Part shown: piece after piece, positions 44,149 through 53,800 of the stretch
Layout of the letters: every line of letters begins with the position of its first letter
Numbering within the stretch: the stretch's first letter is position 1
Source: Nakamurella endophytica
GTDB taxonomy: Bacteria > Actinomycetota > Actinomycetes > Mycobacteriales > Nakamurellaceae
DNA length: 64,000 nt
Direction of reading: 5' to 3'
Assembly: GCF_014646215.1 (NCBI RefSeq)
Contig: NZ_BMNA01000004.1
Coordinates: 462,125-526,124 of the forward strand
Notes under the pieces: generated by a model
The model's input: only the letters and a program-made list of their open reading frames with translations
What the model was told of the DNA's origin: nothing
Database searches by the model: none
Position numbers and translations under genes: made by a program

Positions 44149-44508
44149 GTGTTGACCGACGCCTAGGCGGCCGCGGTGCAGGCGCAGGTCGACGAGCTGC
44201 TGGCCGCGTACGGCGCGGCCCTCACTCCGGTTGATGGCACCTGTGGCTTTGCCGCTTGATGCGACGGCACCTGCCCCTAGACGACCGACGAGTTCCACGC
44301 CAGGGTCGCCCGCACCCGCACGCACCGACGGTCCTGGCCGTCGGGCTTCCAGCTGTCTCAGTGCGAAGGCAAAGCCGGCGGCCGCCGCAAGCAGGTGGCG
44401 GACTTCTACGTCCACGGCAATAGAGCGCCGGGTCCCGATCTCACGATTGCCCAGACAGCTCAGTTGCAGCGGGACCTGGCCGAGGCGCTGGCCCTGCTGG
44501 CGTCCTGA
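44149..44508 (+). pseudogene. Decayed reading frame with three in-frame stops
   Basis: One continuous frame of 120 codons from GTG at 44149 to TGA at 44506-44508 reads like a protein (VQAQVDELLAAYGAAL, DEFHARVARTRTH, GGRRKQVADFYVHG, IAQTAQLQRDLAEALALLAS). It is broken by TAG at 44164-44166, TGA at 44257-44259 and TAG at 44278-44280, with no frameshift. The helical C-terminus and Cys pair (GTCGFAA, CDGTCP) do not identify a family. It is most simply a pseudogene by point mutation. Confidence 0.55.
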
Positions 44509-44598
44509 GCATCACCGTCTACACACTTCCGAGCGACTGCACCTGACTGGCCCGTCACGCATATTGTCCGAATCGTCCGCTCATCTAGGGAGCCACCA

Positions 44599-44919
44599 GT
44601 GGGTCTGATCCGCAAAGCCGCCAGCCTGAGCACGCTCGGCGCTGTTAACTACCGTTCGAAGGATGACCGCAAGGTCAAGGTCATGGAGGCGAACAGCAAG
44701 GCGGAGATCAAGGCGGAGAAGGAACGGCTGGCCATCGAGCGCCAGCGGGCGTCTGCCGCAGCGGTGGAGGCGCAGGCGTATGCCGCGGCGCAGGCTGCCG
44801 CAGACGAAGGGAACTCCGTGGCCGGACGTCTCCGTCAGCTCGACGCGCTGATGCAACAGGGACTCATCACGGCTGACGATCATGCCGCTCGAAAGGTGCA
44901 GATCCTGGCGGAGATCTAG
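44599..44919 (+). CDS. SHOCT-domain small protein
   Basis: A 106-residue protein. The middle (residues about 25-65) is a charged, Ala-rich coiled coil (KAEIKAEKERLAIERQRASA). The C-terminal 30 residues, LRQLDALMQQGLITADDHAA followed by RKVQILAEI, match the SHOCT oligomerisation motif. The GTG at 44599 has an AGGGAG ribosome binding site. SHOCT proteins often accompany phage or membrane-stress genes, but their function is generic. It is convergent with the Ntn-hydrolase gene, with only 19 bases between stops. Confidence 0.75.
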   Translation: MGLIRKAASLSTLGAVNYRSKDDRKVKVMEANSKAEIKAEKERLAIERQRASAAAVEAQAYAAAQAAADEGNSVAGRLRQLDALMQQGLITADDHAARKVQILAEI

Positions 44920-44938
44920 TAGCTCCGACGCGACAGTC

Positions 44939-45733
44939 TCAGGCGTCAAGTTCCGGGAGGTCGTTCGAGACAGAATCCGGCGTGCCGTCATCCTGCCCGA
45001 TCAACAGCGTCTCTCGCTCGAGTTCCTTCCAACGGTCAACTCCTATGCGCACCTGTTCAACCTCGTCCGAGGACAACACTCGAGCGCCCCCTGCGTCACA
45101 GATTGCCATCTGCACGGGTGGTCCCACACCAAACGTTGACACTTCGATCGTGGTGTCAATCGTTCGGTAGGCGAGCAACATGCCCTGCTCAAGGCTTAGG
45201 TCACTGGTCACGTGGTGCCGCATCAGACTCAGGGCCACCGTCGCGAATGAACCGCCACTTCCAGTGGCGTAGAAGGAATGCTCCGTGTGCCAGTTGACGA
45301 CTCCAGTTTGATCGAACTCGAGGAACCACGGCACACTGGCACTGTAGCCAAGGACCAGGAGATTGGCGCCGAATCCAGGGAGTATCTGATTTTGCCCCTG
45401 AGCGTTCGGATTCGTCGTTAGGGCGGTCCCGTAAGCTCGCTTCATGCCCTTGTGGATCAAGCCCTGGAGCTTAGCGCGGACGGCAGAAAGGTTGGGTTCG
45501 GTGAAGGACTTAACTGGTTGACCACCGGACCCGGAGGATGCCTCTAGCGTTTGCAGCTCGGCGGCAACTTCCTCGAGTGTGTAGACCGAGCCAGCGCCAG
45601 TCCAAATGATCGGATAGCCGGCCACGCAACGGACCTTGACGGACCGCATCGCAACTTGTTGTGAGTCGGTCGCCATACTGTCAGACGCAACCAGCACGCC
45701 GTCGCGGCAGACAAGTCCGACAGCGACGGTCAT
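44939..45733 (-). CDS. Proteasome/HslV-like Ntn-hydrolase
   Basis: A 264-residue protein that begins MTVAVGLVCRDGVLVASDSM. After Met removal the N-terminal residue would be Thr, as in active proteasome beta subunits, and Asp falls at position 17 of the mature chain, the catalytic Asp17. A Lys follows near position 32-33 (RSVKVRC), and ATGSGGSFATVALSL matches the Ser/Gly region of the fold. It is larger than HslV (about 175) and not linked to hslU, ARC/mpa or the 20S genes. It overlaps the Panacea-like gene (ATGA), so the two act together. It could be a self-compartmentalised protease or amidase; the substrate is unknown. It lies in the island and has lower GC than core genes. Confidence 0.75.
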   Translation of the reverse strand: MTVAVGLVCRDGVLVASDSMATDSQQVAMRSVKVRCVAGYPIIWTGAGSVYTLEEVAAELQTLEASSGSGGQPVKSFTEPNLSAVRAKLQGLIHKGMKRAYGTALTTNPNAQGQNQILPGFGANLLVLGYSASVPWFLEFDQTGVVNWHTEHSFYATGSGGSFATVALSLMRHHVTSDLSLEQGMLLAYRTIDTTIEVSTFGVGPPVQMAICDAGGARVLSSDEVEQVRIGVDRWKELERETLLIGQDDGTPDSVSNDLPELDA

Positions 45734-46176
45734 CAGCCGGTGAAGTGACTCTTGGATGCGTAATCGGGGAAGGCAGCGTACACCTCGCGCAGCAGCTTCT
45801 GGAAGGACGTATTAGTAACGTAGCGCTTAACGGCCTTCACGAATTGACGCTCTTGTGGTGCTAGCTGCGACCAAACCGCTTCGGCCTTCTGCTCTCCCGA
45901 CGGCGTCGTCCTGTGCTCACCGTAGGCGCTGCCAGGAAAGGGTCGCGTCTCAAGATCCCCACGGTTTGTAAGTCCGCGGATCGCCGCAGTCAACGACGAC
46001 GAGTAGGGTCCCCAGTTGTACGGCTCGTAATCGAATAACTCGGACCATGACTTAGCACCGCGCTTGCATATGAGGAAGACGGCCTTCTGCATGCGGATTC
46101 GGTCCAGCGGGTAGGAACTGGATTCCGGGTCGCTGACCGAGCTCGCCAAAAGCAGTGGCAGGTCAGCGGAGCGCAA
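45733..46176 (-). CDS. Panacea/DUF4065-like winged-helix protein
   Basis: A 147-residue protein. The N-terminal part LDRIRMQKAVFLICKRG, then YEPYNWGPYSSSLTAAIRGL and LTNRGDLETR, resembles the helical core of SocA/Panacea (DUF4065)-like proteins, which often act as antitoxins or protein-binding modules. The C-terminal helix REVYAAFPDYASKSHF is typical of related island proteins. The start is a TTG (46174-46176), supported by a strong GGAGG ribosome binding site 5-10 bases upstream; no ATG or GTG gives a longer sensible frame. It overlaps the Ntn-hydrolase start by 1-4 bases. The identification is tentative. Confidence 0.6.
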   Translation of the reverse strand: MRSADLPLLLASSVSDPESSSYPLDRIRMQKAVFLICKRGAKSWSELFDYEPYNWGPYSSSLTAAIRGLTNRGDLETRPFPGSAYGEHRTTPSGEQKAEAVWSQLAPQERQFVKAVKRYVTNTSFQKLLREVYAAFPDYASKSHFTG

Positions 46177-46369
46177 GGCTGCCCCTCCAATCGGTCGTTC
46201 GGTGCGTGCGGTCGGCGGTGGGTGCTCCCTCGAACCGTACCGCCGCTGCCAGCAGCTCGCTGAGCGACCCGCCGGTTACCGCGGGTAGCAGGTGACGGAC
46301 GTGTCGTTGCATCGGGTCCTTCACCACCGAGTCACCGACCCCAGGATCCCGACGATGATTTACGCCCCG

Positions 46370-47490
46370 TTGACGTCGGCGACCAGCGCAGTCTTACCCG
46401 CAGAGTAGCTCTGTCCGCCGTTAGCGAGGACGTCCTCCAGCACGTACTGCAGGGCGCCGACGTCGCACGATGTGCCGTCCCGAACTCCACTGACGGTCGG
46501 TAGGCCTCGTTGGCGCCGGCTTACACGAAGGACCAGCGGGCGTCGACGCCCACCGATAGGCGGTGCGCCGTGAGAAGCGCCGCCCGAACGGCGATGCCGA
46601 TGGCCTGGGCGACATTCTGGGTGGTGCGCATCGATACTGGCTCTCGGCCTTGGCGTAAGCGTGGACGAGCTAGGTGTTGTTGTTGTCGATCTCAACTCGG
46701 ACGATGTTGGTGATCTGACGGTCGCCGACGTAGTCCTTGCTGTCTCCGAGGTTGATCTGCGGCCGGGCGCAGTAGCCGCCGCCGCCGTTGCCTGCGACCT
46801 GCGGGGATAGACACGAGGTTGTTCACGGCCAGGCGGACGCCCAGCTCGTGGAAGACGCGGGATGGGCTGTGGATCTTGAGGGCGACGTCATCGGCCGACG
46901 ATGGTGCCGGCGAGCCGGCGCGCCATGGCCTCGATCGAGCCCCCTTGGACCGCACTTGGCCAGGCGGCGGCGCTGTTGCCGGCGGCTAACATAGAGTTGG
47001 CGACTTGGGCGCCGAGGGCGGGGCGGTGCGGTTGGTCGTGTCGACTGTGCCGTTGATGGCTCTGGGGCGGCCGTGGCGGCATGTAGCGCTGCCGCCGTGG
47101 CCCCACAGCCGTCGACACCCGCGGAGGCGATCTGGTCGATCAGGGCCGCGCTGAGGCCCTTCGTCTGCAGTGCGCCGATCAGCTTGCAGAAGGGTCACCA
47201 CCTGCGCGTTGTCGTACTGCAGACCCTTGCTAACGCATCCGGGTCTCCCGCAACGGAAGACAGCTCAGCGTCCGCCTGGTCTGCTTCGGCGGTCAGCGAT
47301 CGAGCCCGACGCCGGGCCTGCGCTGACTTCAGAGAGAAGCGAGCGAAGTGCGCCTTGCCGCCGGTATTCCCCTCGACTACTGCTCGCGTCCGGTGCAAGT
47401 ACGCCGTCGGGATCGACCTTGGCCTCGAATGAAGCCATCCGTGCCGCGCACGCTTTCGCGGTGCGCGCCGGTCGGTTGGTAGTACGTGCA
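46370..47490 (-). pseudogene. Decayed phage tail tape-measure protein gene
   Basis: On the minus strand, fragments in changing frames read like one tape-measure protein. In 5' to 3' order they include GLQYDNAQVVTLLQ (about 47225-47185), KLIGALQTKGLSAALIDQIA (about 47190-47130), GGSIEAMARRLAGTIVG (near 46900-46950), the tell-tale ALKIHSPSRVFHELG (about 46840-46885) and INLGDSKDYVGDRQITNIVR (about 46690-46760). At least three frameshifts and several stops separate them. The HSPSRVFHELG motif is characteristic of the C-terminal part of phage tape-measure proteins. The edges are approximate; downstream pieces to 46360 may be from the same or the next tail gene. Confidence 0.65.
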
Positions 47491-47662
47491 CAGGATTCAG
47501 GCGCCGGGATGGTCGCAGCCAGCCTCCGGTCAGTTACGGGCATGACCGTGAGTCACCTCTCGGGTCTCACCGGGTGCCCACTGCTGTGCGGTGACCTCAG
47601 AGTGACCGCCCGAGTTCGCCATCTCCATGGCGGGCGCTGTAAGTCCAGCCTAACGCACAGGG

Positions 47663-48636
47663 CTAGGTGGGCCGGTTAAAGGAGGATAGGTCTCTTAGGA
47701 CGACCGTCCTCTGCCCGCTGGCCAGGTCCTCATCTATCCGGTGTAACTCGACCACGGTGGCTGAGACCCTGCGTAGCGACTGCGCTGCTCGTCTCGCTCG
47801 CGAACCGGAGGCCGAGGCTCCATACCGCTCCAACATCACGTCAGAGGTCCAACCGGCGAGTCGTTTGAGATCAGGTTCCTGACCGCCGGCCATCAGGAGG
47901 TCGTGCGCGAGGTGTGCCGGAACATGCGCGGGTGGAAGGCTTTGATCCCGGCCCGTTGGCCCGAGCAGCCGTACTCGCTCGCGGGCGCCATCAGGTAGTA
48001 GCGGTCCGCGCTGGGTGAGAAACAGGAAGTCAAACGACGACCAGCGATGTGCACCGCGGCGTCGCAGGTAATAGATCGCCGGCGGCGGCGGTGCGGTGCC
48101 CGAAGTAGACCGCCCGGACTTTGTTGCCCTTCCCGTTGACGAGCGCCATTTGATTGGCCGGGTTCACGTCGGCGACGCGCAGCCCGCAGAGTCCGAAGAC
48201 GCGCAGCCCGCAGTCCAGCAGCATCCGGATCACGGCCTCGTCCCGACGTGCCGTGAAGTCAGCGCGCCCTTGCATGCTTTGAGCACCCGGCCGAGACCAT
48301 CGTCGGACAGCACCGGTACCGGCGTCACCTTGGGCACCGGCTGCGCCATGCCCTTCATCGGGTGGTCGGTGAGCTCGCCCTTGCCCACCAGCCAGGCGCC
48401 GAAGCGGTACATGCCGCGGTGCCGCGTCTTGACGGTGGACGGCTCGAGCCGGTCGGCGTGGGTGGCCAGCCACTCGCGGATCGCTGCCCGGTCCAGCTCG
48501 TCGATGGTGGCGGACCTGCCCTGCACCTTGAGCCGGCCTGAGAAGAATCGCACGGCCCGCCGTAGATGACGGCGGTGCGGTCACTACGGCCCTCGGCGCG
48601 CAGATGGCGCGCGCAAGACCGGTGCAGGTCTTGCAT
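47663..48636 (-). pseudogene. Decayed tyrosine-family site-specific integrase
   Basis: Minus-strand pieces form one integrase. An N-terminal SAM-like core-binding domain runs from MQDLHRSCARHLRAEGRSD through SATIDELDRAAIREWLATHA and GMYRFGAWLVGKGELTDHPM. The catalytic domain follows in other frames: RDEAVIRMLLDCGLRVFGLC, VNGKGNKVRAVYFG, the HPRMFRHT box, LLMAGGQEPDLKRLAGWTSD and the tyrosine in MLERYGAS. At least three frameshifts (near 48280, 48030-48060 and 47905) inactivate it. Its position at the island's right edge, beside the chromosomal ligase/polymerase gene, marks the former attachment end. Confidence 0.85.
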
Positions 48637-48695
48637 ACGGGACGCCACGCGTATGGGTGATCCGGTGAGTGAGCGTTGTGCCACTCGCAACTTTG

Positions 48696-49772
48696 CTAGG
48701 CACGAGGGATTCTGGCTGGTCGGGACGCATCCCGGCTCGGCTGCACCCGCTTGGGCTCGCCGGGCATCTTCGGGTACTCCGGCGGGTAGGGCGCGTCACC
48801 CAGGCCCAAGTCGCGCTCGTGCCGCTCGGCCAGCTCCAGCAAGCCGTCCAGCGCGAAGGCCTGGTCGGTGATGCCGGCGTGGCGGTCGCCGACCTCGGCG
48901 AACCGGGCCGGCATCGAGACCACGTCGAAGTCCTCCGGTGTCACGTCGGGCAGCTCGTCCCACAGCAGCGGCGCGGAGACGGTGGCGCGGGCGTTCGGCC
49001 GCACCGAGTAGGCGCTGGCCATGGTGCGGTCGCGCGCCATCTGGTTGAAGTCGACGAAGATGCGCTCGCCGCGCTCCTCCTTCCACCAGCTGGTCGTCAC
49101 CCGGTCCGGCAGCCGCCGCTCCAGCTCCCGGCCGAAGGCCAGCACCGCTCGCCGCGCCTGGGTGAACGTCCAGCGCGGCTCGATCGGCACGTACAGGTGC
49201 ACGCCGCGGCCACCGGACGTCTTGGGCCAGCCCTGCAGACCCAGCTCCTCCAGCAGCTCCCGCGCCTGCAACGCCACGAAGGCGGCGTCGGAGAAGTCGG
49301 TGCCGGGCTGCGGGTCCAGGTCGATGCGGAGCTGGTCGGGCTCGTCGACGAGCGGCCGGCGCACCGGCCACGGGTGGAACCGCAGCGTCCCCAGGTTCGC
49401 CGCCCAGACCACCACCGCCAGCTCCGACGGGCACACCTCCTCCGCGGTCCGGCCGGACGGGAAGGTGATCTCGACGGGTTCCACCCAGTCCGGGGCGCTC
49501 GTGGGCACGCGCTTGGAGTAGAAGGCGTCGCCGCGGTTGTCCTGCCGGGTGGACAGCGTCGCCCCTTCGAACCAGCCGCTCGGCCAGCGCTCCAGGGTCG
49601 TCGGCCGGTCGCGCAGCGCCGTCATGATCCCGTCGCCGACGGCCACGAAGTACTGCAGCACGTCGAGCTTCGTCAGCCCGCGCTCGGCGAAGTAGACCTT
49701 GTCGGGGCTGGTCACCCGGACCGGGCGGCCGGCGACGTCCAGCTCGATCGCGGGCGTGCGCGACGGGGACAT
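48696..49772 (-). CDS. LigD-type primase-polymerase domain protein (NHEJ-related)
   Basis: A 358-residue stand-alone homologue of the LigD polymerase domain. It starts TPAIELDVAGRPVRVTSPDK and shows YSKRVPTSAPDWVEPVEI, the catalytic DxD in RIDLDPQPGTDF, SGGRGVHLYVPI and FVDFNQMARDRTMASAYSVR. Such proteins (M. tuberculosis Rv3730c) fill gaps with ribonucleotides and may work with LigC in repair. The ligase and nuclease domains of full LigD are absent. The gene's end lies right at the island border; the last residues (DASRPARIPRA) might have been altered by the insertion. Confidence 0.92.
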   Translation of the reverse strand: MSPSRTPAIELDVAGRPVRVTSPDKVYFAERGLTKLDVLQYFVAVGDGIMTALRDRPTTLERWPSGWFEGATLSTRQDNRGDAFYSKRVPTSAPDWVEPVEITFPSGRTAEEVCPSELAVVVWAANLGTLRFHPWPVRRPLVDEPDQLRIDLDPQPGTDFSDAAFVALQARELLEELGLQGWPKTSGGRGVHLYVPIEPRWTFTQARRAVLAFGRELERRLPDRVTTSWWKEERGERIFVDFNQMARDRTMASAYSVRPNARATVSAPLLWDELPDVTPEDFDVVSMPARFAEVGDRHAGITDQAFALDGLLELAERHERDLGLGDAPYPPEYPKMPGEPKRVQPSRDASRPARIPRA

Positions 49773-49792
49773 GCGGGGAACCTACCGCCGGG

Positions 49793-50752
49793 TCAGCGCC
49801 GCGGCCGGTAGCCGGCGGGATTGCGGTTGTTTCCGAACGCCGGGTTCGACCCGAGCGGCGCCGGCACCCGCTCGGCGCCGGCGGGGGCCGGCCCGGGCTG
49901 GCACACCGGGCAGAAGAACGCCGTCCGCTCCTTCGGCGGCTGGCCGACCATCGCCACCCGCACCGTGGTGCCGCAGCGGTGGCACGGCTTGCCGGACCGG
50001 GCGTGCACCCACACCTCGCGGCCCTTGACCGTGCTGCCGGTGGTCGTCGGGATGGCGCTGCGGGCACCGTGCAGCAGCAGTGTCCTGGCCCGCTGCAGCA
50101 CGGCCGGGACGTCGACCTCACGGACCGGCGTCCACGGCGAGATCCGTTCCAGGAACAGGGTCTCGGCCATGTACATGGTGCCGATGCCGGCGACGCCGGT
50201 CTGGTCCAGCAGCGCCGCGCCGATGGTCCGGTCCGGCCACTGGCGGACCCGCCGGACGCCCTCGGCGGCGCTCCCGGGCAAGGGGTCGCCGGGGTCGCCG
50301 GGATCGCCGCTCTGCCAGGCGTCGGCCATGATGTCCGGCCCGAGGTGGCCGATCAGCAGCGGCTCGTCGGCCGTCGGGACCAGGTCGAGCAATCCGAGCC
50401 AGTAGCCGACGGCCGTCCAGTCCGGCCCGGCGAGCACGGCGCGCACCCGGGCGCCGCCTCCGCGCGGCCAGAACCCGCGGTCGACGATCTGCCAGCGGCC
50501 GTCCATCCGCAGGTGCGAGCGCAGGGTGAGCGGACCGTCCGGCGCGGTCGGCACCCGGGCAGCACCGCGCGGCGCGGCTCCGAGCCGGGTCAGGATGTGC
50601 TTGCCGTAGGACACCGTCTCCAGCACCGGCCGGCCGGCGAGGTCGACGCCGCCCAGCGACGGCCAGCGCAGGTCGGTGCGCAGCAGCTCCCGGCCGGACA
50701 GCGCCTGGTCCATCCGGCGCGCGGTGCGCAGCACCGTGTCACCCTCGGGCAC
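49793..50752 (-). CDS. nei: Fpg/Nei-family DNA glycosylase/AP lyase (Nei type)
   Basis: A 319-residue base-excision repair enzyme. The GTG at 50750-50752 is chosen because it makes Pro2-Glu3 (VPEGDT), the catalytic N-terminus after Met removal; the open frame upstream would bury it. YGKHIL provides the conserved Lys, the H2TH region is QTGVAGIGTMYMAETLF, and a C-terminal zinc finger has Cys in KPCHRCG and FFCPVCQ. It removes oxidised pyrimidines and cuts the strand. It lies next to lhr on the same strand, as in mycobacteria (Rv3296-Rv3297). Confidence 0.93.
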   Translation of the reverse strand: MPEGDTVLRTARRMDQALSGRELLRTDLRWPSLGGVDLAGRPVLETVSYGKHILTRLGAAPRGAARVPTAPDGPLTLRSHLRMDGRWQIVDRGFWPRGGGARVRAVLAGPDWTAVGYWLGLLDLVPTADEPLLIGHLGPDIMADAWQSGDPGDPGDPLPGSAAEGVRRVRQWPDRTIGAALLDQTGVAGIGTMYMAETLFLERISPWTPVREVDVPAVLQRARTLLLHGARSAIPTTTGSTVKGREVWVHARSGKPCHRCGTTVRVAMVGQPPKERTAFFCPVCQPGPAPAGAERVPAPLGSNPAFGNNRNPAGYRPRR

Positions 50753-50863
50753 GGGCACCACCGGCGAGCGCCCAGCCGTCGGCCGGAGTCGTGGCCGCGG
50801 AGCGGTGCAGGTCAGCGAAGGCGGACGACGCCGCGGACCGCCGTCGCCCCCGCGGACGGCCGC

Positions 50864-53800
50864 TCACCGATGCGGTCCCGGCGACGCGCCCGGCCCGGAC
50901 CGCAGCCGCAGGCCGCGCGGCGTCACCGACCACCCGGCCTCGAGCAGGGCGTCGACCACCGGACCGCCGGCGGCCAGCGCCTCGACACCGTCCACCCGCG
51001 CGACCGTCAGCCCGCGCAGCGCCGAGCGGGTGACCACGGCGGCCAGCGCGTCGGCGGCGGCCTTGAGGACCTGCCGGTCGGTGTCGAAGGACAGCAGGCT
51101 GCGGCCACCACGCTCGGTGTAGAGCACCGCCGCACCGTCCACCAGCGCCACCATGGCTCCGGCCCGGCGGGCCGGCCGGTGCCGCTCCCCCTCCGCGGTG
51201 ACCGCCGGCCACGGCAGGGCGGCGCCGTACGGGTTCGCCGGGTCGGCGGCGGCAAGTACGACCGCGTCCAGCGTCCCGCCGCCGCGCGGCTCCTCGGACG
51301 GCTCCGGCGCGAAGGCCCGCAGCCGGTCGACCGCACCGGCGGTGGCGAACTGCGCCGCGCCCAGCCCTTCGATGAAGTAGCCGCGACGCACCCGCCCGGC
51401 CTCCTCGAACGCCGACAGCACCCGGTAGGCGGCGGCGAAGCCGCCCGGGGTGCCCTCGGCGACCACGGCGCCGCGGGTGACGACGCCGTGCCGGTCCAGC
51501 AGGACCTCGGCCGCCGCGTGCGCTCGGACCGTGGGGTCCGTCTCGACCTCCGGCAGCAGCGACCACCGCCCGGCCGCCGACGGCGGCCCGTTCCGCCGCA
51601 CCGCGGGCCCGGTGCGCCCGCCGCGGCCGGTGCGCCCGGCGGACAGCAGCGCCAGGCCCGACATCCCCGGCCGGCGGGTCCGCGGCGAGCCGGCCGACTG
51701 CCGGTGCGTCGTCCGCCCGCCGGCCAGCCGCGCCCGCAGCGGCGCCAGGGTGTCGCCGGTGACCAGCCCGGCGAACACCAGGTCCCACAGCACCTCGACC
51801 AGCGCGGCGTCGGCCACGGGGCCGTCCCGGCCCACCTCCTCGGCCAGCGCGCCGTAGAAGAACGCCCCGCCGCGGGCCAGCACCGCCAGCAGCCGCCGGT
51901 GCAGCTCACCGGACACCGCCGGTGGGGCCGCGCCGGCGACCCCGTCGGGTTCCGCACTCGCCCCGGTACCGGGCGAGGTGGCCTCCGGGAGGTCGGGACG
52001 GTCGGCACCGGCCGGGTCGACCAGATCGGCGTCCGCCGAGGGCAACGGCAGGGTGAGCGCCGCGGAGTCCGCCAGGTGCAGCGACACCCAGCCGTCGTCG
52101 CCGGCGAGCGCGCCGTGCCCGGTCCACAGCACCTCGCCGGCCGCCATCAGTTCGTCCAGCATCGCCGGCTGGTACCCCGGCACCCGCGCCGACAGGATGA
52201 GCGGCTCCAGCGCGGACGCCGGGACCACCGCGCCGGCGAGTTGCTCGACCGCGCGCAGCACGGCGTCGGAGCCGCGGCCGCGCCGGTCGCTGCGGCCGGC
52301 GCCGATACCGTTCCAGGCGGGCAGGAAACGGGCCAGCGCCACCGGCGGCACCGGCTCGACCTCGGCCCGCAGCGCCGCCAGCGAGCGCCGGCGCAGCAGC
52401 CGCAGCACCTCGGCGTCGACGAACTCGCGGCCGGACGCCGACTCGCCCGCCGCGACCGGATCCCAGCTCGCGGCACTGCCCACCCGCGCGGCCCCCAGCG
52501 GGCGGAACTCGCCCTCGGCGACCCGCCCGGTCCCGGCCAGCCGGCGCAGCGCGTCGGTGACCACCGCGACACCCAGGCCGAACACCGCGGCCGGTTCCGC
52601 GGCGGTGAACGGGCCGTGACACCGGGCGTACCGGGCGAGCAGCCGGCCGAGCGGGTCGGGCGCCGGCTCGAGGAACGACTCCGCGATGCCCGGCGGCAGC
52701 GCCGTGCCGAGGGCGTCGCGCAGCAGGCCGGCGTCCACCGGATCGGCCCAGCGGGGCACGCCGCCGATGCGCACGCCGATCGCTCGGCGGGCCGCGACCA
52801 GCGACGCGACGGCCGCCGCTGGATCCTCCACGGAGGTGCGGGCCGCGATCTCGTCGTCGGTCAGCGGACCGAGGATCCGGAGCAGGTCGGCGATCTCGTC
52901 GACCGTGCGGGCCCGGCGCGGCTCGGACAACCGCTGCAGGTCGGCCTCGGTCGCGGTGACCGCGGCCGGGTCGAGCAGGTCGCGCAGGGACAGACCGTCG
53001 CCGCCGCCGAGCAGCTCGGCCAGCAGCGCCGGGTCCACGGTCAGCGCGGCGGCACGCCGCTCGGCCAGCGGGCTGTCGCCCTCGTAGAGGAACTGGGCGA
53101 CGTAGCCGAACAGCAGCGACCGGGCGAACGGCGACGGCGCCTCCGTCGAGACCTCGACCAGCTGCACCGACCGTTGCGCCATCCGCCGCATCAGCTCGGC
53201 GAGGGCGCCGACGTCGAACACGTCCTGCAGGCACTCGCGGACCGCCTCGGCGACGATCGGGAACGTCGGGTACCCGGCCGCCACCTCGAGCAGCTGCGCC
53301 GCCCGCTGCCGCTGCTGCCACAGCGGCTGACGCTTGCCGATCTGCCGGCGCGGCAGCAGCAGCGCGCGCCCGGCGCACTCCCGGAAGCGGGAGGCGAACA
53401 CGGCGGAGCCGCCGATCTCGCGCGTGACGTCCGCGGTGACGGTGTCCGGGTCCAGCGCGATGAGGTCCGCGAGCTGCGGCTCGTCGCCGCCCTCGTACTC
53501 CACGTCCGGCAACCGCAGCACGATGCCGTCGTCGGCGTGCATGGCCTGCACGTCCACCCCGTACCGCTCCCGCATGCGGGCCGCGATGATCAAGGCCCAC
53601 GGCGCGTGCACCGCGGCGCCCCACGGCGAGTGGACGACCAGCCGCCAGTCGCCCAGCTCGTCGCGGAACCGCTCGACGACGATCGTCCGCTCGTCCGGCA
53701 GCACGCCGGTCGCCGCGGTCTGCTCGGCCAGGTAGGTCAAGAGGTTCTCCGAGGCCCAGGCGTCGAGCCCGGACGCCGCGAGCCGCTCGCGCGCGGCGGG

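Larger units (their letters stand above)
40912..48695. mobile_element. Genomic island: decayed prophage/integrative element with cargo
   Basis: Between two blocks of core, very GC-rich genes lies about 7.8 kb with different base use. The stretch 41.3-43.4 kb and 45-46.2 kb is visibly richer in A and T, with rare-codon use not seen elsewhere in the window. At the right edge is a tyrosine integrase broken by frameshifts, beside a broken phage tape-measure gene. Cargo genes are the NACHT pair, a SHOCT protein and the Panacea-like/Ntn-hydrolase pair. The exact ends are not established: no tRNA and no convincing direct repeat was found near 40.91-41.2 and 48.6-48.75 kb. Confidence 0.75.

Noticed and set aside
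43810-44415. 201-codon minus-strand frame in the island
   Set aside because: No motif, no ribosome binding site of note, and it crosses the protein-like plus-strand frame at 44149-44508.
48613-48634. Perfect 8-bp stem GCAAGACC...GGTCTTGC as a terminator or attachment site
   Set aside because: It falls inside the N-terminal coding part of the decayed integrase and has no T-run; a chance dyad is as likely.
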